This document shows positions 52,444 to 61,352 of a stretch of 64,000 nucleotides of DNA, piece after piece (position 1 is the stretch's first letter; each line of letters begins with the position of its first letter). Source of the DNA: Anaeromicrobium sediminis (lineage in GTDB: Bacteria; Bacillota; Clostridia; Peptostreptococcales; Thermotaleaceae); assembly GCF_002270055.1 (NCBI RefSeq), contig NZ_NIBG01000007.1, positions 140,559-204,558 of the forward strand, given 5' to 3'. The notes under the pieces are model-generated. The model saw only the letters and a program-made list of their open reading frames with translations, did not search any database and was not told the DNA's origin. The position numbers and the translations under genes were made by a program.

Positions 52444-55194
52444 TTATTTATTCTGTAAGAAATTATAATTATGTATTTCTTCTACTTCTTCTACTTCTAA
52501 CGGTTTACTAAATAGATATCCTTGAATATAGTTACACTTTCCTACTTTAAGTCGTTTATACTGCTCCATATCTTCAATCCCCTCTGCTACTACTTTTAGA
52601 TTTAAACTATGGGCAAGAGAAATAATACTGTCCATAACGGAAATGCTTTTTAATTCCAAGAACTTATCGTTTAAAGATTTGTCTAACTTTATTTTATCCA
52701 CTGGTAAAAAGGTTAAATAACTAAGAGAAGAATAACCTGTGCCAAAATCGTCTAAAGCAATTCCTATTCCTAATGACTTTAATTGATCTAGAAATTCTAT
52801 GGTCTCATCTTTTTTCTCTAAAAATATGCTTTCAGTGATTTCTATGTCTATATATTTAGTTTCTACATCTTCTTTTCTTAATATATCCTGTAAAAAATCA
52901 ATATAACTTAAGTCGTTTAATTGTTTTGCAGAAAAGTTAATTGCTATGGGTTTTATGTTTAAACCCTTCTTTTTCCATATACCTATTTGTTTAATTACTT
53001 CTTTTGCTACCCATCTTCCAATATCCATAATCATACTAGTTTCTTCAGCTATAGGTATAAAGACAGCTGGTGATATAGGATTTTTTTTCATCCGTAAAAG
53101 AGCTTCAAAACCTACAATTTCCCCTGTAAAGACAGAAACCTGAGGTTGATATAAGACCTTGAATCCATCTTCTTTGATGGCTTCTCTTAGCATCTTCTCT
53201 ATCTCTATTTTTCTCTTTACCCTATCTACCATATGTCGGTTAAAAAACATATAGCTACTTTTTCCAAAATCCTTTACCATATACATGGCAACATCAGCAT
53301 TCATAATTATTTGATTAACATCATTGCTATCAAATGGATACAAGGTAATTCCTATACTACAGCTTATATGTATTTGATTTTCTCCAATTATTATGTTCTT
53401 TTTTAATATATCAAGTATTCTTTTAGCATAATTTTCAATTTCAATAACATCCTTTTCTCCTTCTATCAAAAAAAGAAATTCATCTCCACCAAATCTTGAT
53501 ATAAATAGTTTTTCATCTTTCATATCTAAAAGTTCTTCTGCAACTTTTTTCAGTACTTTGTCTCCATATACATGACCTAATGTATCGTTAATTTCTTTAA
53601 AATTATCAATATCCAGTAGCATTATAGCTCCTACCTTATTTTCATTTATCTCCCTTTCAAGTTTTTCCATAAACTTTAATCTATTGGGTAAATCAGTTAA
53701 AGTGTCATGATAAGCAAGATGCTCAATGTATTTTTCTTTCTCCTTTAGTTTTGTTATGTCAAGGATGATACCATTGATAACCTTTAAATTCTTATTTTCG
53801 TTAAAAACTCCCTTGCCACGAATTAATATCCATTGTAAATTATTATTTTTACCTTTAATTCTTACTTGGCTATATATTTCTTCTTTCTCCCCTTGTATAT
53901 AAGCTATAAACTCCCCTATTAATTTTTCTTTTTCCTCTTTTCTTAAAAGTCTATTTAAAACTTCATGAATATTTTCTTTTTCCTTTAGGCTTATTCCATA
54001 GGCGTCTTTAAATTCTTCTGATAAGTAAATGCTTCTATCCTCTAGATTGTACTCCCACACTACACTATCTGTGCCCTGAATAGCAATCTGGTATTTTTGC
54101 TTTAGATTTTCTAGCTTTTCAGTATAGCTTTGTATCTCATCATATTGGGCTCTTAGCTCTTCTTCCGAAGCTGTTAATTGTTGATAGGCTGCTGCTATTT
54201 CTTCGTTAGATGCATTTAATTTTTCTTGATTCTCTCTGAGGAATTTATTGGCTGATACAAGCTCTTTTGTTCGTAATGCCACAATCCTTCGCAAAGTAAA
54301 TATACCAAAAACCAATAAAATCAAGACCACCATTATTAACCCTATTAACCAAGTATATTCTTTAACTTCATCCCATAACCTTTTCTCTTCATATACTCCT
54401 AACCATTTATCATATATTTTTTCATATTCCCCTGTAGCCTTTAAAATCTTTAGTCCAGCATTTAATGTAAACAGCAAATCTTCATTATCCTTTTGTACAG
54501 CCATAGCATAATCACTTTTAGCAATATCTATTCCATTTGCCTGCAAATTTGAAAGTTTAAGTTTATCCGCTATAAAATGGCCTGGGACTTTTAGTACAGC
54601 AGCATATTCATATTTGCCCCTAGAAACTAGTCTCAAAGCTTCCTCTACTGTTGGTACTCTAATGAATTCTATATTAAGATTTTGCTTAGCCAAATATTCA
54701 TAAACCATGTCATTTTCCTGTACTACTACAGTTAATCCTTCTAATTCTCTTATATCATTGATTTTACTTCGCTTTCTAGTGAAAATATCTCCACTCGCCA
54801 CTGTAAGTCTTGTTGAAAAATCATAAATTTCTTTCCTATCTAACGAGTACATCATTCCTGAAATCACATGGATTTCCCCTTCTTCTAAACGCTTTTTTAC
54901 TGTATTCCAATTATCTAATCTAAATTCCACATTTAATCCCATTTCCTCTAATGCAGCTTTTGTTAGTTCAATATTAAAACCAGTAGGATCACCATTTTTA
55001 TCCACAAAACTATAGGGGGGATAATTTATATCATCTCCAATAATAATTGTCTCTTTAAATTGATTTTCACCTGTTCCATTTATTGATAAATCTGCATTTG
55101 TTTTTTTAGTATTCCCATAGGAATAGAATAAACTGAACTGTGCAATTATCAAACTAAGGAAGATTAATAAGAATGGAATTTTTTTATTCTTCAT
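52444..55194 (-). CDS. SBP_bac_3-PAS-GGDEF-EAL membrane signalling protein
   Basis: This 916-residue protein has a signal/anchor helix, an extracellular amino-acid-binding-like domain (about 48-270; IIGDDINYPPYSFVDKNGD, GFNIELTKAALEEMG), a membrane helix (about 278-300), a coiled coil, a PAS domain (about 370-490), a GGDEF domain with intact FGGDEF (about 568) and an EAL domain with intact GFEALLR (about 696) and DDFGTGYSSLSYL. It can both make and break cyclic di-GMP in response to an outside ligand. Which activity dominates cannot be told. It is a single gene. Confidence 0.95.
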   Translation of the reverse strand: MKNKKIPFLLIFLSLIIAQFSLFYSYGNTKKTNADLSINGTGENQFKETIIIGDDINYPPYSFVDKNGDPTGFNIELTKAALEEMGLNVEFRLDNWNTVKKRLEEGEIHVISGMMYSLDRKEIYDFSTRLTVASGDIFTRKRSKINDIRELEGLTVVVQENDMVYEYLAKQNLNIEFIRVPTVEEALRLVSRGKYEYAAVLKVPGHFIADKLKLSNLQANGIDIAKSDYAMAVQKDNEDLLFTLNAGLKILKATGEYEKIYDKWLGVYEEKRLWDEVKEYTWLIGLIMVVLILLVFGIFTLRRIVALRTKELVSANKFLRENQEKLNASNEEIAAAYQQLTASEEELRAQYDEIQSYTEKLENLKQKYQIAIQGTDSVVWEYNLEDRSIYLSEEFKDAYGISLKEKENIHEVLNRLLRKEEKEKLIGEFIAYIQGEKEEIYSQVRIKGKNNNLQWILIRGKGVFNENKNLKVINGIILDITKLKEKEKYIEHLAYHDTLTDLPNRLKFMEKLEREINENKVGAIMLLDIDNFKEINDTLGHVYGDKVLKKVAEELLDMKDEKLFISRFGGDEFLFLIEGEKDVIEIENYAKRILDILKKNIIIGENQIHISCSIGITLYPFDSNDVNQIIMNADVAMYMVKDFGKSSYMFFNRHMVDRVKRKIEIEKMLREAIKEDGFKVLYQPQVSVFTGEIVGFEALLRMKKNPISPAVFIPIAEETSMIMDIGRWVAKEVIKQIGIWKKKGLNIKPIAINFSAKQLNDLSYIDFLQDILRKEDVETKYIDIEITESIFLEKKDETIEFLDQLKSLGIGIALDDFGTGYSSLSYLTFLPVDKIKLDKSLNDKFLELKSISVMDSIISLAHSLNLKVVAEGIEDMEQYKRLKVGKCNYIQGYLFSKPLEVEEVEEIHNYNFLQNK

Positions 55195-55340
55195 AATAAT
55201 TATCTCCTATCTCATTGATTGAGTTTCACTAAAATTACATAATTACACTAATATTTTATACCATTTTTCTCCTTTTTTCTACAAATTTCTTCTTTCGCAT
55301 ATATGTTTCCGTTATTCTTTTTCTTAATGGATATAAAATA

Positions 55341-55399
55341 CCTTAATAAAAATAATAATCTCACTCCCCAAAGGAATGAGATTATTATTTTTATTAAGG
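55341..55399 (-). terminator. Very long terminator of the M20-AbgT operon
   Basis: CCTTAATAAAAATAATAATC..A / T..GATTATTATTTTTATTAAGG: over 20 base pairs with one internal mismatch, 80 bases after the abgT stop. Confidence 0.8.
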
Positions 55400-55477
55400 A
55401 GTTTATGCGAAGCTTGCACAACTACTATTTTAAAAATTTCTCTTATTATGAAACTGAAAAATATATTCACTAACATA

Positions 55478-57067
55478 CTACATAAAAATCGATACTCCAG
55501 GTCCTAATGATATGTTTAAGAAATACCAAGCAATCAATAATAATGTGAATCCAATTAAGTACGCAATTGAATAAGGCAGCATTAGAGATATTACAGTACC
55601 TATTCCATTAGTTTCACTTTCATCTGTTTTATATTGATTCATTATACCTATAATAACTGGAATGTAATAAGATAGAGGAGATATAATGTTTGTTGACGAA
55701 TCACCAATTCTATATGCTACCTGGGTTAAAGCTGGAGATAATCCCATCATTGAAAACATTGGTACAAATACAGGGGCTAAGATTAACCATTTAGCTGAAC
55801 CACTTGTAACAAATAGGTTGATGACTGTTGAAAGTAAAATAAACATGATTATAAGAGGTATACCACCTATATTCAAAGCTTTTAAAAATTCTGCACCATT
55901 AACTGCTAGTATAGTAGTTAAATTACTTAATTTAAAGAAATATATAAACATGGATGCAGGCAGTGCCACAATTAAAAAGCTTAGGGAACCACTTAAACCA
56001 TCTTGCATAATCTTAGGAATGTCTTTTTCAGATTTAATAACTCCAATTGTTTTACCATATACAATACCTACGGAAGCAAAGAAGAAGAAAAGTATTGGAA
56101 CAATGCCCTTAGTCAAAGTAGATTTAGGTAAAATACCACCATCTGCATTTCTAAAGAAAGATCCCTCTGGTACTGTTAATATTAAAATTAATCCAATATA
56201 TATTAATGCAGTAAGTCCAGCATTTCTTAAGCCTTTATTCTCTTTTTCCGTTACTTTGTGTTCTTCAAGGGATGACTTATCTACATTATTATTCGTATCA
56301 CCTAAAAACTTTACTGTGAATTTCTCAGTTACTAACACGGTCAAGAAAGTAACAACAAATGTTGCTGCAATCATGAAGTACCAGTTTATAAGCGGATGTG
56401 TAGGGGCCTGAATTCCCATACCACCAGCAGCTGATTCAGTGATTCCTGATAAAAGTGCATCTGTACCTGCAATCATAAAGTTAGCTGTAAACCCTCCAGA
56501 TGCTGCAGCAAATCCAGTAACAATACCTACTTTAGGATTACGTCCCAAGGCTTTAAAAATTGCACCACCGATAGCAGCAGTAAAAATCATACCTGCATCA
56601 GATGCTAGATTTGCATTAATTCCTACAATTGCTAATACGCCTGTAACCATGTAAGATGGAGCACCTAATATTGTCTTTCTCATAAAGGCATTAATAAGTC
56701 CTGTTTGCTCAACCATTCCGATGCCAATCATCATAGTCATTATTAGACCAAGTGGGGCAAATCCAACATAGGTTTTAACAAATTTTTCTATAAACGGTCT
56801 CATCCCAGCATAACTTAAAAGGTTCATAACTTCTACAGTTATTTCCTTCGGCGCCTCACCAGCATTTCTTGAAGCAGCTAAGTATGTAACTGACATGCCA
56901 GCTTTATTTAACAAGTAAGAAAGTAAAAGTACAATTACTGTTAACCCCACAAACAGAGTAAACGGATGAGGTAGTCTATTGCCAATAATCTCAATTCTCC
57001 TAATAAAATTTGAAAATCTTGAATTACTATTCCCTTCACTTTTTACATCCTTCATTGATGCTCTCAT
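55478..57067 (-). CDS. abgT: AbgT family transporter
   Basis: The 529-residue polytopic protein (about 11 helices) starts RRIEIIGNRLPHPFTLFVGLTVIVLLLSY, the family hallmark, and has GVTGFAAASGGFTANFMIAGTDALL and GSAKWLILAPVFVPMFS with DSSTNIISPLSYYIPV. AbgT of E. coli takes up p-aminobenzoyl-glutamate; other members export sulfonamides. Here it ends an operon with three M20 hydrolases, one of them AbgA-like, so uptake of an acylated glutamate or similar amino acid conjugate is the best inference. Confidence 0.93.
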   Translation of the reverse strand: MRASMKDVKSEGNSNSRFSNFIRRIEIIGNRLPHPFTLFVGLTVIVLLLSYLLNKAGMSVTYLAASRNAGEAPKEITVEVMNLLSYAGMRPFIEKFVKTYVGFAPLGLIMTMMIGIGMVEQTGLINAFMRKTILGAPSYMVTGVLAIVGINANLASDAGMIFTAAIGGAIFKALGRNPKVGIVTGFAAASGGFTANFMIAGTDALLSGITESAAGGMGIQAPTHPLINWYFMIAATFVVTFLTVLVTEKFTVKFLGDTNNNVDKSSLEEHKVTEKENKGLRNAGLTALIYIGLILILTVPEGSFFRNADGGILPKSTLTKGIVPILFFFFASVGIVYGKTIGVIKSEKDIPKIMQDGLSGSLSFLIVALPASMFIYFFKLSNLTTILAVNGAEFLKALNIGGIPLIIMFILLSTVINLFVTSGSAKWLILAPVFVPMFSMMGLSPALTQVAYRIGDSSTNIISPLSYYIPVIIGIMNQYKTDESETNGIGTVISLMLPYSIAYLIGFTLLLIAWYFLNISLGPGVSIFM

Positions 57068-57168
57068 TTCAATCCCCCTTTTTTATACACAGGAGTCGCC
57101 ATACTTACCTTGTCATAACCTCCTCCCAGCTTAATTATTAAGAATTCACTGACCTTTCAGATCATCTA

Positions 57169-58434
57169 TTAAGCATTTATTTCAGCAGTATTATTAGGCT
57201 CTCCTGATAATTTTTTTAAGCACGATGACAAAACTTTTGCACTCGTATAAATATCTTCATCTGATGCAAATTCTTCCTTATTATGACTTATGCCCTTAAA
57301 ACAAGGAATAAAGATTAAACTCGTTGGGATTATGGTTGCCATATTCATAGAGTCGTGGCCTGCTCCGCTAATCATTCTTCTGTATGGAATTTTTTCATCT
57401 ACACATACAGTTTCAATTAGATAGTTTATGTCCGAATTCATATGGGAAGGTATTTCATTACCTAAAAATTCAAATAGAAACTGTATATCTCTTTTAATAG
57501 AAATAGTTTTTACAGTTGTCAAGACTTGATCAATGGTTCGTTTTATACTTTCCTTTTCAATACCACGTATGTCTAACAAAAATTCAGTTTTCCCAGGAAC
57601 AACATTCATTGAACCAGGAAATGCTTTACATGCTCCAACGGTGGTTACGGTTTTGTGAATAGATTCCTTAATTCCAATATGCTCTATAGCTAAAATAATT
57701 TCTGCTGCTGCAGCCAAAGCATCTTTTCGTGCACCCATAGGACAAGCTCCTGAATGAGCTGACTCACCAATTAAAGAGATTTTAAATCTTGAAGGAGCAG
57801 CAATAGCTTCAACAATGCCAATCTTTTGGCCTTCTTCTTCTAATATATTGTTTTGCTCAATATGAACTTCTAAAAAAGCTTTATATTCATTAGGGTCAAT
57901 CAACTTACAATTTTCTGGTGTATAACCATTTTCAATAATTGCGTCATAGATACTTACATTATTTATGTCCTTGATTTTTTTTAGATCATCCATATACAAC
58001 TTATTACTCAGTATTTTACTACCTATGGTTGACACGTTGAATCGGCTGGACTCTTCAGCAGCGAAAGCGATAATTTCAATGGGATGTGTGTTTATGAAAC
58101 CTCCCTCAGCAAAATCCTTTAAAATTTCAATTCCTAAAATGACTCCCAACGACCCATCGAACCTTCCACCATTGGGGACTGTGTCCAGATGAGATCCCAC
58201 AAGAATACTTGGAAGATTTGGTTTCGTTCCTTCTTTTCTAATCCAGAGATTTCCTACTCCATCAATACTTGCATGAAGTCCTAATTCAAGTGCATAATTC
58301 TTAAGATATTCTTTTGCCTGTGCTTCTTCTTCTGAATATGCTAAGCGTGTAATTCCTCCATTGTCATCCTTGCCAATGCTGTTTACATGATTAAATATTT
58401 CATTAAACGAACTCATAAAAGACTCTCTATTCAT
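57169..58434 (-). CDS. M20 family N-carbamoyl-L-amino acid hydrolase-like enzyme
   Basis: The 421-residue di-metal hydrolase has GVGNLWIRKEGT, ILVGSHLDTVPNGGRFDGSLGV (metal ligands), IIAFAAEESSRFNVSTIGSK (catalytic Glu-Glu), LEVHIEQNNILEEEGQKIG, and the C-terminal MISGAGHDSMNMA. This is the AllC/HyuC/beta-ureidopropionase group that cuts N-carbamoyl or ureido bonds of amino acids. It lies 101 bp upstream of abgT and 51 bp after the abgA-like gene in one operon. Confidence 0.92.
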   Translation of the reverse strand: MNRESFMSSFNEIFNHVNSIGKDDNGGITRLAYSEEEAQAKEYLKNYALELGLHASIDGVGNLWIRKEGTKPNLPSILVGSHLDTVPNGGRFDGSLGVILGIEILKDFAEGGFINTHPIEIIAFAAEESSRFNVSTIGSKILSNKLYMDDLKKIKDINNVSIYDAIIENGYTPENCKLIDPNEYKAFLEVHIEQNNILEEEGQKIGIVEAIAAPSRFKISLIGESAHSGACPMGARKDALAAAAEIILAIEHIGIKESIHKTVTTVGACKAFPGSMNVVPGKTEFLLDIRGIEKESIKRTIDQVLTTVKTISIKRDIQFLFEFLGNEIPSHMNSDINYLIETVCVDEKIPYRRMISGAGHDSMNMATIIPTSLIFIPCFKGISHNKEEFASDEDIYTSAKVLSSCLKKLSGEPNNTAEINA

Positions 58435-58485
58435 AACACACCCCCATATAATTGTATTTTCAATGTTGTTTTTTTATAATTCCAT

Positions 58486-59790
58486 TTACTTTTTTAATAT
58501 GTCATAAGCTAATACTGAAAATACTTTAACAGCATTTATCATATCTTTTTCGTCAAAATCAAATTTTCCATTATGATGTGGCCCTTTTATGTCACTTCCA
58601 AATAATATATATGTGGCTTTACCACCATTTTTATGGACCTTTTTCATCATATATGAAAAATCTTCACTTCCTCCAAATCCAACAGGTCTATCAATAATTT
58701 CTCTTAAAGATTTTATTTTTTGTGCTGCAAATTTTACTCTTTCTATTGCTTCTTCATCACTATATTCATTTTCTGCACTTCCCATCTCTTTAATGGTCAG
58801 TTCAACATCATACATATGAGCACAGGATTTCAGTATTTTAATAGTTTTTTCTTCCATGTATTTATTTAACTTAGATGAACTACCTCTAGTTTCTATTTCC
58901 ATATATGCTTCAGATGGTATTACATTTCTTCCACTACCAGATACTAATTTTCCAACATTTATCCTAGTAATACCATCACCATGTCTAGGAATCCCTTGCA
59001 AGTTTAAAGTCCCAGTTGCTGCTGCTAAAAGAGTATTCTTTCCACCTTCAGGACTTATTCCTGCATGGGCAGCCACTCCCTTAAAATACGCATTAAGCTT
59101 TGTAGTAGCTAAAAAATTACCCATGCCACAGAACAATTTGCCACTACTGTTTTGGGCTATTCCAATATGTCCACCAAACATGTAATCTACATCATCTAAA
59201 ACTCCAGAGTTAGCAATAGACTTTGCACCTCTAACACCTTCTTCTGCCGGTTGGAAAACAAGCTTCACCTTTCCCTTTATAGAATCCTTTATATTCATAA
59301 GAACTTCTGCTACGCCAAGGCCAATGGCAGTATGCCCATCGTGCCCACATGCATGCATACTCCCCTCATTTACGGAACTAAATCCATTCAAATATGGATA
59401 GTGATTTTCATCAATACTCTCCTCTACCTCAACTGCATCCATATCAAACCGAATTCCTATTACTGGTCCATCACCATTATCTAAAACACCAACAACACCA
59501 GTATATCCGCCTTTCATTTGTTCTAGAAATTCTAACTCAGCCCCTTGTATCTTAGCCCTTTCATATGACATATGAAGAACCTCTTCACTTGGAACACCCA
59601 TACGATCTTCTGCCCGTATTACTTCTCTTCCTATTAACAAATCATAGCCTAAGTCTTTTAACTTTCTGGCAACTATTGATGCTGTTCTAAATTCCGTCCA
59701 ACCACTTTCTGCATATTTATGAAAATCACGTCTAGCATTTATTATTTTTTCTTCTATGGTATCAACCATAAGTTGAATTTTATTCTGCAT
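58486..59790 (-). CDS. abgA: p-Aminobenzoyl-glutamate hydrolase subunit A-like M20 amidohydrolase
   Basis: The 434-residue protein is close in length and motifs to E. coli AbgA: HKYAESGWTEFRTASIVA near the start, LLIGREVIRAEDRMGVPS, SMHACGHDGHTAIGLG, FQPAEEGVRGAKS (catalytic Glu), and GHIGIAQNSSGKL. AbgA works with AbgB to split p-aminobenzoyl-glutamate. Together with abgT in this operon the assignment is well supported, though the preferred acyl group is open. It overlaps the upstream M20 gene by 11 bases. Confidence 0.88.
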   Translation of the reverse strand: MQNKIQLMVDTIEEKIINARRDFHKYAESGWTEFRTASIVARKLKDLGYDLLIGREVIRAEDRMGVPSEEVLHMSYERAKIQGAELEFLEQMKGGYTGVVGVLDNGDGPVIGIRFDMDAVEVEESIDENHYPYLNGFSSVNEGSMHACGHDGHTAIGLGVAEVLMNIKDSIKGKVKLVFQPAEEGVRGAKSIANSGVLDDVDYMFGGHIGIAQNSSGKLFCGMGNFLATTKLNAYFKGVAAHAGISPEGGKNTLLAAATGTLNLQGIPRHGDGITRINVGKLVSGSGRNVIPSEAYMEIETRGSSSKLNKYMEEKTIKILKSCAHMYDVELTIKEMGSAENEYSDEEAIERVKFAAQKIKSLREIIDRPVGFGGSEDFSYMMKKVHKNGGKATYILFGSDIKGPHHNGKFDFDEKDMINAVKVFSVLAYDILKK

Positions 59791-60982
59791 AAAAGGACCT
59801 CCCTAAATTAATTGCTGTCTTAATAAATGCCTTTGTTCCAATAGCTAATACTTTCTCATTAAAATTAAAATATGGACTATGTGGTGGATGATTTTCTTTT
59901 CCTTCCTCCCCTGATCCTAAGAACATAAATACGGAGGGAACAGATTTTGCAAAGTAAGCAAAGTCTTCACCTCCTGGTGCAGGTCTAGGAACATCCAAAT
60001 ACTTTTCCTTTCCAAACATATCTATAATTGATTCCTTTGCAATTTTAACTATCTTTTCATCATTTATAAGAGGGGGATATGTAAATTTATAATCTAACTC
60101 CCCTTTCCCTCCTAAAGCTGATGCAGTATCTTCTACAATCTTCTTTAATCTCTTATACACTTCTTCTCTGACTTTGTCATCAAATGACCTAACTGTCCCT
60201 TCTAACCTTACAGATTCAGGTATTACATTATATCTAGTACCTCCCTTAAAAACTCCAATTGAGATAACTGCCTGTTCGAATGGATCTATATTTCTACTTA
60301 CAATAGTTTGAATATTATTCACTATTTGTGATCCAATTACTATAGGATCTACTCCTAAATTTGGTAAAGATGCATGAACCCCTTTTCCTGTAATTTTTAT
60401 GACAAATGGATCTGATGCTGCCATCATAACGCCAGGTCTACTTCCTAATACTCCTAGCTCTACTTGTGGCCATATATGCATTCCAACCATACAATGAACT
60501 TTTGGATTTTCTAGGACTCCATCTTTTATCATATGTTGAGCGCCACCACCATTTGGCGCATCCTCTTCTGCTGGTTGAAATATCAACTTAATCGTCCCAT
60601 GTATTTCTTCTTTCATTTTCGTTAATGCCTTTGCAACTCCTAATCCCATTGCAGTATGTCCGTCGTGTCCACAAGAATGCATAAATCCTTTGTTCACCGA
60701 CTTATATGGAACATCTGTAAGTTCTTCCATTTCTAATGCATCCATGTCAAACCTAAGTCCCACTATAGGACCTTCTTTTTCCCCTCTAATAATTCCAACC
60801 ACGCCTGTATTGTAATATCCAGTTCTTACTTCTATTCCTAATTTAGTTAGCTCTTTCACTATTTTATTTGAAGTTTCATATTCATATTTACTTCCTTCCG
60901 GATGCATATGTAAATATCTTCTTTGCTCTATAATCCAGTCTTCTATACTATCTACCATCTCATTAATTTTTTGTACCATCAT
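59780..60982 (-). CDS. M20D amidohydrolase (hippurate/N-acyl-amino acid hydrolase type)
   Basis: The 400-residue protein has RRYLHMHPEGSKYEYETSNKI, MHSCGHDGHTAMGLGVA, IFQPAEEDAPNGGGAQHMI (catalytic Glu), VGMHIWPQVELG and GGEDFAYFAKSVPSVFMFLG, the usual M20D pattern. It removes acyl groups from amino acids or opens small amide conjugates. It may take the place of AbgB beside the AbgA-like protein (inference). It is the first gene of the operon; the ATG at 60982 follows AAGGGGGT. Confidence 0.92.
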   Translation of the reverse strand: MMVQKINEMVDSIEDWIIEQRRYLHMHPEGSKYEYETSNKIVKELTKLGIEVRTGYYNTGVVGIIRGEKEGPIVGLRFDMDALEMEELTDVPYKSVNKGFMHSCGHDGHTAMGLGVAKALTKMKEEIHGTIKLIFQPAEEDAPNGGGAQHMIKDGVLENPKVHCMVGMHIWPQVELGVLGSRPGVMMAASDPFVIKITGKGVHASLPNLGVDPIVIGSQIVNNIQTIVSRNIDPFEQAVISIGVFKGGTRYNVIPESVRLEGTVRSFDDKVREEVYKRLKKIVEDTASALGGKGELDYKFTYPPLINDEKIVKIAKESIIDMFGKEKYLDVPRPAPGGEDFAYFAKSVPSVFMFLGSGEEGKENHPPHSPYFNFNEKVLAIGTKAFIKTAINLGRSFYAE

Positions 60983-61136
60983 TAATACCCCCTTATATGT
61001 ATCTAACAAAGGCATCTATGTTTCGGACATATATCAGACACGTCCTTTATAGTGTTAATATATTCTATATTTATTTTTATATTACTATTTTGTCTAATAA
61101 TATTTTTAATTTTCTTATATTTCTGTTTTTATAAAT

Positions 61137-61310
61137 AAAAAAGGCTTACTTCGTATGCTTCGCTAGGAAAGCCTATGGTTTCCTTCGACGATTGCTATCA
61201 CAACCTGAGCACCTTCCTTTAAAGAGGCAGGGGAATTCTTCCCCTACAACCCCTTATTTTTTACTTATCCACAGATTGGAAAATTTATGATTTCCTTTTA
61301 AGTAAAAAAA
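61137..61310 (+). repeat. Dispersed hairpin element, copy 4
   Basis: A 174-base full-length copy: A4-A6, GGCTTACTTCGTATGC, hairpin GGAAAGCC/GGTTTCC (61166-61183), CTTCGACGATTGC, ACCTTCCTTTAAAG, hairpin GGGGAA/TTCCCC (61230-61244), and the right end TTTTTTACTTATCCACAG ... TTAAGTAAAAAAA. It contains TTATCCACA (61265-61273), the DnaA-box consensus. It lies between the M20 operon start and the regulator gene's terminator. Confidence 0.85.
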
Positions 61311-61338
61311 ATAACTAAGATTTTATATCTCAGTTATT
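61310..61338 (-). terminator. Terminator of the regulator gene
   Basis: AATAACT.AGAT / ATCT.AGTTATT stem; the T-tract on the minus strand comes from the end of the dispersed element. Confidence 0.7.
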
Positions 61339-61352
61339 TATACAGTACAATT

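Noticed and set aside
61265..61273. Replication origin signal (DnaA box)
   Set aside because: It is a single box inside a dispersed element, with no dnaA/dnaN genes and no box cluster nearby.
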